Assembly (NCBI GenBank): GCA_022702705.1
Contig: CM040428.1
Location: 95,166,287 to 95,230,286, forward strand
Source of the DNA: Papilionanthe hookeriana x Papilionanthe teres
Taxonomy: Eukaryota > Streptophyta > Magnoliopsida > Asparagales > Orchidaceae
DNA: 64,000 nt
Direction of reading: 5' to 3'
Positions within the stretch are counted from its first letter, which is position 1; the number at the start of each line of letters is the position of its first letter. Made by a program: the position numbers and the translations under genes. Positions 8,761-20,590 of this stretch are shown here, piece after piece. The notes beneath the pieces are model-generated. The model saw nothing but the letters and a program-made list of their open reading frames with translations, had not been told where the DNA came from and did not search any database.

Positions 8761-10128
8761 GATACCGATAATGAAATTATAGACGATTCTCCAGATGAAC
8801 AACTTTATAATATAAATGAGTGGAAAATACCTTGGTATGCTGATATGGTAAATTATATTGTAAGTGACATTTTACCACCTATGTTAACTTTGCAACAACA
8901 AAAAAAAATCATTCATGATACTAAAACATACTTTTGGGATGAACCATACTTATATAAGCAATGTAAGGATTTAATTATTAGAAGATGCGTGCCTTATGAA
9001 GAAACTGAACCAATTATTCAAAAATGTCATGATTCTGATTTTGGAGGACATTTTGGGACTGATAAAAATGAGTATAAAATTCTATAATCTGGATTCTACT
9101 GGCCTACTCTATTTAGAGATGCATACAGATAAATAAAAACCTGCGATAAATGCCAAAGAGTAGGAAATATATCAAGGAAAAATGAAATGACTCTGAATTT
9201 TATATTAGAAGTTGAAATTTTCGATGTTTGGAGATTAGATTTCATGGGACCTTTTATTCCTTCATTTAGAAATTCATATATATTAGTAGCTGTTGATTAT
9301 GTTTCCAAATGGATGGAAGCGCAAACTTTACCTAGGTGTGATGCTAAAAGTGTTTCAAAATTTTTAATGAAAAATATTTTTACTAGATTTGGAATGCCGA
9401 GAGTGATTATCACTGACGAAGGAACTCATTTTAGAAACAAATATATTCACAAACTAGTAGAAAAATATAATATTATTCATAAGATATCAACTGCTTATCA
9501 TCCACAAACTAGTGGATTAGCTGAAGTTTCTAATTGAGAGATTAAGCGTATTTTAGAAAAGTTTGTAAACCCTAATAGACTGGACTGGTCTATAAGACTA
9601 GACACTGCATTATGGGCATACAGGACTGCTTATAAAACTCCGATTGGAATGACTCCTTACAGGCTTATATATGGAAAAACTTGCCACTTACCAGTTGAAT
9701 TAGAACATAAAGCATATTGGGCGATTAAAGAACTTAATTATAATATGAAGGAAGCTGGTGAAAAGAGATTGTTGCAATTAAATGAATTAAAAGAATTAAG
9801 GAATGAATCATATGATAATGATACGATTTATAAAGAAAGGATGAAATTATGGCATGATAGGAAGATTAATCAGAGAAATTTTGAACCAGGACAAGAAGTT
9901 TTGCTATATAATACTAGATTGAAATTATTTCCTGGGAAATTGAAATCTCGATGGTTAGGACCTTTCACCATAACTCAAATATTTTCATATGGAACTATAG
10001 AAATTGAAGATCCAAAAACAGGGACATAGATTTAAGGTAAACGGACATAGATTAAAACCATATTTCGAAGGTAGAAGACCAAATATTAAAGAGGTTTTAA
10101 TGCTTAGTCGACTCGATTACTAACTCTA
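8761..10128 (+). pseudogene. pol: Element A integrase
   Basis: Zinc finger CHDSDFGGHFG and CDKCQRVGN. Catalytic core with RLDFMGPF, VIITDEGTHF and a final Glu in a segment where the codon before EIKRIL has become TGA (9537). Then WAYRTAYKTPIGMTPYRLIYG and the C-terminal beta-domain EPGQEVLLYNTRLKLFPGKLKSRWLGPF. Stops occur at 9085, 9130, 9537 and 10027. The C-terminal part is better preserved than in element B. Confidence 0.9.
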
Positions 10129-10654
10129 AATTAGGTCGAGTCGACGACGTTAAACCAAGCGCTTTATGGGAGGCAACCCATAGTAGTCTTTTATTTTAAT
10201 TATATACAAATTAGTGAGTCTGTATTATTAAAACAAATCTTACTACTCTAATTTTTAATTAAAATCATCACCAATTTGAACCTATATGATGAGATCAGAA
10301 AATATTCGGACCAGAGCGAAATTGGGCAATTTTATGAAATCTTGCTGAGGGTAAGGTTGATTCTCACCGACAGACAGAACATCACATAATTACATTTTAG
10401 TTCACTAAAGAGCTCGCCACCGGCGATAAATTGCCGCCCACAGCGAGATCGCATGCCAAATTAGTTTTATAACCAGCTCGCCAACGGCGAGAAACTTCCC
10501 GCTGACGGTGAGGTAGTTGAAAAATAGTTTTCTTAAGTTTATGTGCGGTTTTGGACGGTTCTAAAGCCATTTCTTTGTAGAAAACCATCCCAAATTCATT
10601 TTTACACTGTTTTCTTCGTAAGAAACGACTAGAGACCATTCTTTTCAATCCAAA
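10129..10654 (+). other. Spacer before env-position ORF 1 of element A, with dyads
   Basis: Non-coding. Two dyad pairs lie at 10408-10514 (words such as GCTCGCCACCGGCGA and GCTCGCCAACGGCGAG), echoing the LTR U3 words. A leader of about 140 bp follows to the ATG at 10655. I see no strong TATA box here. Confidence 0.55.
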
Positions 10655-11811
10655 ATGGCCACCAAACTCTTAGAAACCACAAAAACTAGAGTTTTTAACC
10701 GAAGAAAATTTGTCAGTTAGGAGGCGCAGCGTATTTTCAACAAAGTTTTGATGAAGAAACGACTTATTAAAGAAAGGGGATTTGTCAATAGAGGAGTAGA
10801 AAATTCCACCACAAAAATTGAAGAAATGATCGCGCAGCGGCATTGGGAGGTATTTTGTTATACGACATCTGCTGTAGTTATTCCTGTAGTTAAAGAGTTT
10901 TACTCTAATCTACATGCGATCAACAATGGAAGTGTCTACGTTAGAGGAAGATGGGTAACATTTACTCCTTCAAGGGTAAATGAAGTATTTTCTATAGAGA
11001 ATACCCCTGTCTGTCATTATTCAAACTTTGTTCCTTTAAGATACAATATGAACGAGATTTATAGATACCTGACCGATGAACCTGATGATTGGGATTTGCG
11101 CGAAGACGGGTATGTCAGTTTTTCTGCATCACTTCTTAACCCTGTCTCGAAGCATTGGCATTTCTTTATCTCATCAAAATTATTACCCACTATGAGGGTA
11201 AATAAGGTTTCAAAAGAATGCGCTATATTAGATTACTGTATTCAAATTGGACTACCTATCGATGTTGGATCAATTATAGTAAAATCAGCATTGGGATTAA
11301 TTGTGCATGGGTCAGTTCATGGACTTGGACACCCATCAACTATATTTGCTTTATGCAGTCAGTACCAAGTTTCTTATGAGGCTTTGGAAAAGGTACTTTT
11401 ACCATGGAAACCACTCGATCCTACGGTTATGTTTCCAACTTTGGATAACAATGATGAGATTACCATTATTTCTGATAGAGCATCACAAAACAATCCTTTA
11501 GCAAGGCCCCTTACTGATAAAACAAATTTCATTCTGAAAAAGATTAAAGGATTAGAGAAAGAGTTGCAGAACGTGATGAATTCAATCGATAATATCTACG
11601 ATATGTTTGATCACATTGATTTGGAGGATGAAGGAGCACTTTGATCATACCGGACATCCGGAAGCCGGTTTTATTCATTTACTGAAATAGAAAGGGTGGA
11701 TCGATGAAGAATCTACTGCAGAATTCCCTTTCAGGCCTTTCTACAATCTATTTGTGCACCTGCGTCACATCGGGAATATCAGAGAGGATGATAGTTCAGA
11801 AACTGAGTAGT
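10655..11811 (+). pseudogene. Env-position ORF 1 of element A, plant-transposon-protein domain
   Basis: The probable start is ATG 10655. A TAG at 10718 interrupts codon 22; the frame is then open from 10748 to 11643, about 298 codons. It contains VVIPVVKEFYSNL, YVRGRWVTFTPSRVNEVFS, HWHFFISSKLLP and GLGHPSTIFALC, typical of the plant-transposon-protein family. Near the C-terminus comes a heptad-rich stretch (KKIKGLEKELQNVMNSIDNI). Beyond 11643 a WIDEE-containing tail continues after a stop. It is homologous to both env-position ORFs of element B and to the frame at 12708. No signal peptide or membrane span is seen. Role unknown; it could be a structural or nucleic-acid-binding protein. Confidence 0.7.
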
Positions 11812-12707
11812 AAAGATTTCTATCTTATGTTATATTTGTTTGTGTTGATTTGGATTTAGGTTTTATTATGATTTGAATTTTAATTTGATCATCTCAGATT
11901 TGATGAAATTATATGTATTTTTTATGTCTCAGCATTTAGTGTATAGTGGTTTGGATTGCGATGCTGAGTATTATGGATTTGGACATTTAAGTTAAGTATG
12001 TTGTTAGTTGTTAGTGTGAAGTTTGTAAGTCTCATGGATTTCATATATAAAGTTATATTGTTTGTGTTGTGTGAATTTTTTGTGAGTATAAGTATCTAAT
12101 CTTCATACTAATTATTAAATTAAGTGATCAGAAGACTGATTAAGGGCAAATCGAGGTTAAAAATAATTGACGAATTTCAAAAAATTAAAAATTTTGGGAT
12201 CTCACCGACAGCTAGAATTAGCTCGCCGACAGCGAGGGAAATCCCGCTGACAGTGAGAACGATCTCCCTGACGGTGGATTTTTCCCGAAACTTTTACCTT
12301 TGTCAAATTAATTAGCTCGTCGACGGCGAGAAAAATCTCACCGACAGCGAGATCTCGAAAAGTCTTATATTTGACCAGTCAACCGACACTATTCATCATC
12401 CCCTTCCTCAAAACTTCGAAAAAATCGACCTAGGACTTGTGAGATATTGGATTTGAGGCGATTTCAACACTTTTTGACACAATATTTCATCTTCCCTTGG
12501 TAAGAGCTTCACTCCTATGCAAAAATTTTTGATTTTCACCATGGATTTCTTCTACATTGGGAAATTTTGAAAAAATTTGAAATGTGGAGAAAATACTTGG
12601 AAGAAATTCATGGAGATCGATTTAAATGGATTTTAGATGTTATATGAAGCCTTCTTAGTAATATTTGGGAGTTTAGTTAAGATTTTTGCAAATTTCACAG
12701 ATAAAAA
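11812..12707 (+). other. Spacer between env-position ORFs of element A, with dyads
   Basis: Non-coding. Dyad words related to CTCGCCGACAGCGAG lie at 12201-12353, followed by a TATATTT near 12366 and a 340-bp leader to the ATG at 12708. The short frame at 12124-12315 is the dyad sequence read through and is not called. Confidence 0.55.
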
Positions 12708-13868
12708 ATGGTTCCATGACAAAAGCGACAGTTGGATTACGACGAAACCCGATTTGTGAATGCAAAAGCACTATCAAGATATTTTCACAACATTCAATCA
12801 AGAAAATGCATTGAAGATCGAGTTTTTAAGAATCCAGGAGGAGAGGTGGAGCGAGTAATAAAGGAACGAGGATGGGAGAATTTTTGCTATATTTCATACA
12901 AAGCAGTTGTGGAGGTAGTTAAGGAGTTCTATGCTAATTTGATTACAACTGAAGATGCGCCAGTAAAGGTTAGAGGATTTTTGTGGAATTCGATGCTGCA
13001 AGGATAAATGCTTATTACGAGGTACGAGACACCTACACCGAGTGAGTACGAGACTTTTGGGATGATGGAAGGACCACTTGGAAGAGGTGATTGACTTTCT
13101 CGGCTGATGGGAAAGGCGTCCGGAAGATTAAGCGACGGGAAAGGGTAAATTTTCCTCTTTACTATGTTAAATGCAACTTCAAAAGCACTGGCACTATTTT
13201 ATTTGTTCTACTTTGTTACCTACTTACCACCATAGTAGAGGTAACGAGAGATAGAACGATTCGAATTTTGTATTCGGAACCAAAAAGTATTAATGTGGGA
13301 AATGTAATTTATAAGAATATATTAGCCACCTCAGAAGTGAAAGTGGAGGAGGACTAGGACATCACGGTCTTATCTATGCACTCGCCGATTATGCGGGGTA
13401 GAGGTAAGAGATGATGAGGAATGGGTTGAGCCTATGAACCCCATTACTCTGGCTAATAATAAGAAATATGAATCCCACGAAGGATGGAGATCGGGGACAA
13501 GGGATTATGTACCTTTTTCAAGTAGAGATATACCCTCTACTAGTTATGAACCTCCTCAGTACAACACTCCTACCCTTCAAGATCTGATGAATGAGCTGAC
13601 CCTAAGTATAAAGAGTTTTGAACAATTTGGAGAAAATATGGAAAGAAAATTTGAGCATATGGACCACAGGATTGATGGCTTGGAAAGAAGACATGATTAT
13701 GATAGTGAATATCTCCGGCGGCATTCAGAGTACGAAATTGCATATTATGAGGCTGAACGTCGATATAGGAGTGGTGATTTAGATGTTGTCTTTCACGAGT
13801 GCCCCGCTACACACGATACCGGCTCACTCGGCCTTCTCGGCTCTGGAGATCGGAGGAAGATGATATAG
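12708..13868 (+). pseudogene. Env-position ORF 2 of element A
   Basis: Starts at ATG 12708 with a stop three codons later, then VIKERGWENFCYISYKAVVE and VVKEFYANLI, paralogous to ORF 1. The middle (13008-13433) is frameshifted. The end (13434-13866) is open and shows DLMNELTLSIKSFEQFGENM, then MERKFEHMDHRIDGLERRHD, a probable coiled coil, and a charged tail. With ORF 1 it forms a tandem pair, each preceded by its own dyad module, as in element B. Confidence 0.65.
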
Positions 13869-14805
13869 CCTGGGATTTTGATGCGGAAGATTAGAAACTT
13901 TGTTTAGTTTGTTTAGATTAATTGTTCTTTGAAAACTTTATTGTTCTGTATGTAATTATTCTATACTTTTTGTGGACTGTGATTTTGGTGAGTTTGTGTG
14001 TTTGCTTATGCTGTAATGTTCGACTTTCTTTTTGTGTGTGTTAAGTTAGTTTGCAATTTTTCTTTTAGATAGGATATTAGTTTTTATTTAATGTGTTGTT
14101 TAAGTTTTTATAAGTTATGAATTTTTAATATGTTTAGATGGTTTTAATATGTTTAAAATAGGTTAGTTGATTGTATGTGTACTAATAGATTAAGTTTTCA
14201 TTTGTTGTGTTTTATACTTATTAAAAATTTCCTATCCCAGCACTTTCTTTTAAATACTATATATGTGGAAGAATACTAACAGTACAGGTTCTTTAAATCA
14301 TGAAAAAGCCTGCAAAAATTTCAAGGAAAAAAAATACCTAAAGCTCTAAGGTATGATTCATTGTATATTTTCCTTTTTACCATTTAAAAATGGATAGAAA
14401 AATTTATGTTTGGGGGAGGAAAAATACAAATTTAATTATTAAATTGTTCTGAATTTCTATTTTAAAAAATTATTATCAAATGATTTTTATATAGTAATTT
14501 TTCAATTCAATAAAACATGAATTACTTTAATTAATTATTATAGAAAGTTAAATAAAATGTTTCTAGTAATTCAATTATTTAATAGAATAAGATATTTGGT
14601 TAAAAGAAATAAGAATATAGTAAACTATTTAAAGTAAGGGAAACTATATTCTAAAATTGAAATTCTTAAGTATTTAGATTGAAAAGAAGAGATTGAAACT
14701 CAATGAAGTAAAGAGCTATGAAATACATATAAGCAAAGAAATATTTTAAGTTTCAAATTTAGGAAGAGAAAGTTGAAGTTCAAAATTATTAACAAGTTAT
14801 CCAGA

Positions 14806-14955
14806 TACAGTAATCCTCACTTGAAAAAGAAAAAAAAAGAAAAAAGAGAAGGATTGAAAATCAATCCAAAAACAAGAAAAGAGAGAAAAGAAAAGAAAAA
14901 ATATAAGTGAGGAGAAGCTTGAGGAGATGCCTTATCAAAAATTGGCTTCGATGGA
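14806..14955 (+). other. Conserved two-box purine module, copy in element A
   Basis: TATCCAGATACAGTAATCCT, then a purine-rich stretch of about 90 nt, then GAGGAGAAGCTTGAGGAGAT and ATCAAAAATTGGCTTC. Matched in order by elements B and C. Confidence 0.65.
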
Positions 14956-15274
14956 ATCGACCTAAAGGTAAAACTCAAATATATTTCTAAAATTATATAT
15001 ATGGATTAGTATTTTACTAAATAGTGTTTTCTTGAACTTCCTATCATCTAAATATCTTAAGTAAATTACTCTTTTAAATATAGTCTTTCCGAAATAAATA
15101 GAGAGCTAGAAATCTTAGATACGATAAGCTGAATAATCTTATATCTATAAAATTAATTTAATTACTTAAAAATATTTCTATTTAACTTTTTTATAATATT
15201 ATTTAAATTAAATTTATAGTTGATTTGAATTAAAAATTCTATTACAAAAATCATTATTTTTATTTAGTATAAAA

Positions 15275-15313
15275 ATTACTTGAGGACAAGTAATAATTAA
15301 GTTTGGGGGATTT
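15275..15313 (+). other. Hairpin plus polypurine tract (plus-strand primer) of element A
   Basis: Perfect 8-bp arms ATTACTTG and CAAGTAAT around loop AGGA, five bases before AAGTTTGGGGGATTT, which ends at the LTR TG. Typical plus-strand priming site position. Confidence 0.8.
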
Positions 15314-16881
15314 TGATCACAGAAAAATATGTTAAGAAATTCATACCTATTTTTTTATGAAATTGCACTTTAAAGAAAGGTATTTTCTTTATTTTATTGC
15401 AAGAATGAGGATTTATAAGTGATAGAAGCAAAAATCATGAAATGGAACGAATTTGGATCAAAAAAGGAAGAAATTCATGCAAAATGAACTAAGCCGCCGA
15501 CGGCGAGATCATGAGGAGAATTTTTGAAGGATTTATAACTACTTAGCCGACAGTGAGTCCGAGCCCGCTAACGGCGAGATTGTGGTTTGGAGACCTTCTA
15601 GAAGCCCCGCCGACGGCGAGGTCGTTTCTCGCCGACGTAGAGATAGGTCAAAATGCCAGATACATTGAACCTGGAATCTTTTTGAAGAGGTGCTTAAGTA
15701 CCCCTTGGACCTTTGTCTACCTCTATAAATAGAGGACGAATTTTAGTCTTTTGTGCGTCTATTTGGTGTCTATTTGGTGTCTATTTGGTGTCTATTGAGT
15801 GTCTACTTTGTGTCTTCTGTGAGTCTATTTTAGAGAGTCTTAGTGTTACTTTGTTTTAGTAAGTGTAATTAGTGAGTTAGAAGAGTGCTGTACTAGAAGG
15901 AAAAGTCAAAGGAACTTCAAGGAGTCTGCTTGGGGAGGAAATTGAGATAAGTATCTTTGTTTATTGTTGTTAACTTTAAATAAAATCCATGCTTTGTTTA
16001 ATTCCCATGCATTACGAGTAGTTTTCTTAGTCTTTCTCCTTGTTTATGAAATTATGTTAATTGATGAAATTAAATAGAAGTGCCTAATATATTAAAATAA
16101 ATTGTGATAATTTTTACTTAAAACTTAATTTACTTTTCAATATGGCCAATTGATTTGTTAAAATATGTTGAATTATCAACTATAGTAAAGATTACATCCA
16201 ATATTCAGGAAAGTCAAAAGCCTTGGATGGAGGGTGCAAATAAATAGGGAAATATTATTTATCGGACGTAGAATTTGACATTTTAGTGTGACAGACTAAA
16301 ATATTCAATTCGGTTCTATTGTTTGAGAGCTGAAGTGTAGATGTTAGCCCTCGAGTGAGGGGAACGTGGGAGCTACGAAGTGGCGACCGGTATCCTCCTG
16401 ACTAGCCTCGGATTCGGTAATCAAACATAGGATTAGTCGATGTTCTTTGCACTCGGACCAAAGGGTAAAGAATAGGAATGCTCCTATTTGTCACAATACA
16501 ATAAAAAATCTATTTAAATTCATCATTCACTTAATTTTCTAAAAACAAGGAAAATGATACCTTTTTCTGAAATCTTTAAATCAACTTTATTTAAAGCATT
16601 AGTTTACTTTAGTTCGCTTTAGTTAAGTATTCTAAATTTCCGTATACTATATTAGTAAGTAATACTTTTAAATTTAGCTGTTATAAATTTAGTAAAACTT
16701 CCCTGTGGGATAGATAACCAGGACTCCACTAGAACCCTGTATTACTTGATACGATACGTATACTTGCGTAGAATCCACATTATACATTCCATCATAAAAT
16801 CAAATATATATATATTAAAGCAAGATCAAGTTTTTGGTGCCGTTACTATTAACATAATTTGCAAACATAAAAAGTGGGTCA
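15314..16881 (+). repeat. Element A 3' LTR
   Basis: 1568 bp, TGATCACAG to GTGGGTCA. Same layout as the 5' LTR, including TATA box, 11-bp repeats and the primer-site-like sequence near the U5 end (about 16829-16850). It lacks one 21-bp dyad segment. It is followed directly by the ATAAT duplication. Confidence 0.93.
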
Positions 16882-16886
16882 ATAAT
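16882..16886. repeat. Target site duplication of element A, right copy (ATAAT)
   Basis: Matches 4683-4687. Element B RNase H coding sequence resumes from here. Confidence 0.92.
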
Positions 16887-17170
16887 ATACAACTTTGAAA
16901 ACTTTCTCATATTTTTGTCCTAATACAGCTCCAATTGCAAAATCACTTGCATCACACATTAATTCAAAAGATTTATTCCAGTTAGGTGCAACAATGATAG
17001 GTGCAGTTATTAATTTTTCTTTTAAAACATTAAACGCATTAATACATTCTTTATTAAATTCAAATTTTGCATCTTTTTCTAATAAATGACAAAGAGGTTT
17101 AGTAATTTTAGAAAAATCCTTTATGTATCTTCTATAAAATCCAGCATGACCTAGAAAACTTCTCACATCA
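16887..17170 (-). pseudogene. pol: RNase H start of element B (right part)
   Basis: Reads MRSFLGHAGFYRRYIKDF, then LCHLLEKDAKFEFN, IVAPNWNKSFELMCDASDFA and IGAVLGQKYEKVFKVVYY, which then continues at 4682 across element A. The catalytic Asp of LMCDAS is present. The frame is open throughout. Confidence 0.9.
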
Positions 17171-18121
17171 ATACGATAGTAGGTGGTTGCAATTCGAGAA
17201 TAATTTTTACTTTTGCTTGATCTACTTCCATCCCTTTTTGTGATACTTTGTGACCAAGTACAATGCCTTCGTGACCATGAATTGACATTTTTCCCAGTTA
17301 AGAACTAAATTTGTTTATTCACATCTTTTCAAAACTTTGGCTATGTTTTCCAAACAAGATTCAAAAGAAGTTCCAAAGGTCGAAAAATCGTCCATGAATA
17401 TTTCAATTCCTTTGTCAATCAAATCACAAAATATTGACATCATACATCTTTGAAAAGTTGCAAGTGCATTACATAAACCAAAAGGCATTCTTCTAAAAGC
17501 AAATGTTCCATAATGACTTGTAAATGTTGTCTTTTCTTGGTCCTCTGGAGCAATAAGTAATTGATGATAACCAGAATATCCATCCAGAAAACAGAAATAT
17601 GAGTGTCCAGCTAATTTATCGAGCATTTGATCCAAGAAAGGTAAAGGAAAATAATCCTTTCTAGTGGCTTTATTTGATTTCCTATAGTCAATACAAATTC
17701 GCCATCCAGTAACTTGTCTTGTAGGAATAAGTTCATTTTTATCATTAACAATGACAATTACACCTCCTTTCTTCGGAACACAATGAATAGAACTTACCCA
17801 TTGACTATCTGAAATAGGATAAATAATACTAGCATCCAACCATTTAATAATTTCTTTTTTAACAACCTCTTTCATGATAGGATTTAATCTTCTTCGCGAT
17901 TCTATAGTAGGTTTAAAATTTTCTTCCATTAATGTTCTATGCATGCAAATGGAAGGGCTTATTCCTCTCATATCAGCAATAGTCCAACCAAAAGCTTTCT
18001 TATAATTCTTTAACGCACCTAGTAATTTTTCTTCTTGATCTTTACTCAGTTCAGAAGAAATAATAACAGGTAAAGTTAACGAATTTCCATGAAACGCATA
18101 TTTTAAATGGGAAGGTAACAT
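17171..18121 (-). pseudogene. pol: Reverse transcriptase of element B
   Basis: 268 open codons from 18121: the RRLNPIMKEVVKKEIIKWLD region, WVSSIHCVPKKGGV, WRICIDYRKSN, YFCFLDGYSGYHQLLIAPED, FAFRRMPFGLCNALATFQRC and the active-site box IEIFMDDFSTFG. The FMDD variant fits Athila-like elements. A frame break near 17310 separates the thumb (17171-17310). This is the best-preserved reverse transcriptase of the window. Confidence 0.92.
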
Positions 18122-18806
18122 TTTTAATTCCAGTTCAGGGGCTTTTTTAATTTAGGGTAAAAGTATATCATTTTGAGTTATGTGCTAAAGTTTCCCGATT
18201 ATCTTTAACAAAATGAGACTCTTCTTGTTCTACTTATTTCATCTTCATCGCTTAAAAATTCAAATTTTTCTTCAGAAATGACTTTACATTTTTCTTGATA
18301 ATGTTTTTCAATTAAATAATCAATTATATCCATTCGATAACTTTTCTCTTTATCAGGGTACTTCATTGATTTAAGAACATTGAATTTAATTTCTTGATCA
18401 TTAACTCTCATGGTTAGTTCTCCTTTTTGCACATCAATCATAGCTCGTCCGGTAGCTAGAAAAGGTCTCCCTAAAATAATAGGTATCTCTTTATCTTCTT
18501 CCATATCAAGTACTATGAAATCTATAGGGAAGATAAATTATCCACTTTAACAAGGACATCCTCTATAACTCCTTTAGGATAAGTGATAGATCTATCAACT
18601 AGCTGAAGGGTTACGATGGTGGGAGTAATATTTCCTAAATCCAATCTTCGAAAGATAGAAAATGACATGCGATTAATACTTGCTCCTAAATCACATAAAG
18701 CTTTTCCACAAAATTTTTCTCCGATAGCACGGGGTATAGTGAAACTTCCGGGATCCTTAAGCTTTTCGGGTAATTTCTTTTGAATTATTGTACTCGCATT
18801 CTTCAC
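18122..18806 (-). pseudogene. Aspartic protease of element B
   Basis: GKALCDLGASINRMSFSIFR carries the active-site D-x-G-A, with YPKGVIEDVLVKVDNL, then after a frameshift near 18530 KEIPIILGRPFLATGRAMID. A linker to reverse transcriptase follows, broken near 18200. Confidence 0.88.
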
Positions 18807-20478
18807 TTAATGTAACAGTTTCAAAAGCTTCAAATTTTCATTTTTTGCTTAAAATATCCTTCATAAATTTTGCGTAAGTTGGCATTTGTTCCAAAGCTTC
18901 ACCAAAAGGTATGTTAATAGTAAGTTTCTTAAAAATTTCAAAGAACTTAGAAAATTGATGATCTAATTTACGCTGTTTAAGTCTTTGAGGAAAAGGTGGT
19001 GGTGGTTTTTCAACTTCCACATTAACGAGGTATAACGATCGATCTTGACTAGGAGAGAGAGTTTCTTTAGGTTTTTCAATCTCTTGACCTCATTCTCTTT
19101 TTCAATTTCATTACGCTTTCTTTCTTTTAATTCCTTTCCACTTCTAAGTTGCACGGTTTTAACTTGTTCATGTTCTTTTCCGGTTTCGTTTGGATTAATT
19201 TCAACATTACTAGGAAGTGTTCCTACGGGTACGTTATTAATTAAAGTAGCAATTTGCCCCATTTGATTTTCAATATTACGAATAGCGGTATTTTGATTTT
19301 GTAATTGATTATTCATTTGCATAATTAATTCTTCTATTGATAACTTTTTCGTTGATTATTAAATCCGGGAGGTTTATAATTTGAATTAACTTGATTATTC
19401 CAATTTCCAGTGGGATGAGATTAATTATTACCCCATTGTTGTTGTGAATTATTCTGTTAAAATTAGGATGATTTTTCCACCGGGATTATAATAATTTGAA
19501 TAAGGATTTTTTTTACTTGCAATAGCTTGTAAAGTTTCAATAGTTTGAGAATCTTCAATATTAGCAGAGTTATTATGCGTAATATTAATTGCAAAATTAT
19601 CTAATTTATTAGACATTGCCGCAACTTGTGAAGCTAAGATAGAAAAGGCTTCATTATCGTGAATACTGGCCATCTTTTTAGGATTAATCCTTTCGGAAGG
19701 CCATTGAAAATTTTTATTAGCCATTTCTTCGATTAAAGTGTAAGCTTCTTTAAATGATTTAGACATTAAAGAACCTCCAGTAGACGAGCATCAATAATTG
19801 ATTTTAAAGATCCAATTAATCCATTATAAAATGTTTGAATAATCGACCAATCGAGGTAAAGCATGATGAGGACATTTTCTTAATAGTTCTTTAAATCTTT
19901 CCCGAGTTTCATAAATTGTCTCCCCGTCAAATTGACTAAACGAAGTAATATCATTTCTTAATTTAGCAGTTTTAGAAGGAGGAAAATATTTAGCAAGGAA
20001 TTTTTGTGCCATTTCAACCCATGTTTTAATAGAACCAGTCACTAATGAGTTTAACCACATCTTTGCTTTATCTCTTAAAGAAAAAGGAAAGTGTCTAAGT
20101 CTAATAGCATCATCATAAATATTGTTATATTTAAAGGTAGCACAAAGTTCTAAAAAACTAACAAGATGTAAATTTGGATCCTCATTTGGTGATCCACCAA
20201 ATTGATTATTTTGCACCATTTGAATAATAGAGGGTTTAAGTTCAAAAGAATTAGCATCTACAGTAGGTATTTGAATACTACTATGAAGTTCATCAACTTG
20301 TAGGGTTAGCATAATCCCTTAATGGTTTATAAACATTTTGATCATTAAGTTCGATTGGATTTTGTAAAGTAGCCATTTCTTGAAATTTTTGAATTTGTTT
20401 TCCCTTTTTAATTTTTCTAATTGTTCTTTCTAATTCAGAATCTAAAGGTATTAATCCTTCAGAACCAAATCTTCGCAT
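18807..20478 (-). pseudogene. gag: Gag of element B
   Basis: Begins near 20478 with MRRFGSEGLIPLDSELERTI. A frameshift near 20310 leads into LHLVSFLELCATFKYNNIYD, IRLRHFPFSLRDKAKMWLNS, TWVEMAQKFLAKYFPPSKT and YETRERFKELLRKCPHH, the retrotransposon gag domain. Further frameshifts near 19800 and 19440 precede a Gln/Asn-rich stretch (NNQLQNQNTAIRNIENQMGQ) and a basic segment with VQLRSGKELKERKRNE. The last part (19020-18838) is the linker that reappears after the tRNA copy in element A. No CCHC knuckle is visible. Confidence 0.85.
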
Positions 20479-20568
20479 AAAATAAGGAATAAAATATATA
20501 TCTTTTTTTTTATTTTATTTTTTAATCATTTTTTTATAAGAAAATTTATACTATTCTATTTCTTTCTT

Positions 20569-20590
20569 CCCCGACAACGGCGCAAAAACT
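20569..20590 (-). other. Primer-binding site of element B
   Basis: The minus strand reads AGTTTTTGCGCCGTTGTCGG followed by GG, complementary to the 3' end of tRNA-Asp apart from one lost G and one substitution. It directly follows the LTR end. A second, decayed copy of the same motif (AAAGTTTTTGCTGTCTTTTG) lies 54 bp upstream on the minus strand, inside the LTR. Confidence 0.75.

Larger units (their letters stand above)
13869..15313 (+). other. Element A 3' untranslated region with two polypurine motifs
   Basis: AT-rich. First purine motif GTTTGGGGGAGG at 14407-14425; conserved two-box module at 14806-14955; hairpin ATTACTTG-AGGA-CAAGTAAT at 15275-15294; terminal polypurine tract AAGTTTGGGGGATTT at 15299-15313 abutting the 3' LTR. 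The same hairpin and tract occur in element C at 23681-23720. Confidence 0.8.
4688..16881 (+). mobile_element. Element A: Athila-like retrotransposon nested in element B
   Basis: 12.2 kb, with LTRs at 4688-6281 and 15314-16881 that differ at only a few percent of positions over the stretches I compared. A polypurine tract precedes the 3' LTR, a tRNA-Asp primer site follows the 5' LTR, and the target duplication is ATAAT. The leader and most of gag are missing; an antisense tRNA-Asp copy sits at that junction. Two env-position ORFs follow integrase. Coding regions carry several stops, many explicable as C-to-T changes, so the copy looks inactive. Confidence 0.95.

Noticed and set aside
10655..11811. 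True envelope glycoprotein
   Set aside because: No signal peptide, membrane span or fusion-peptide-like stretch seen; only the position matches env.
12124..12315. 63-codon ORF before env-position ORF 2 of element A
   Set aside because: It consists of the GC-rich dyad words translated; its repeated PTAR/LTV pattern reflects the DNA repeats.
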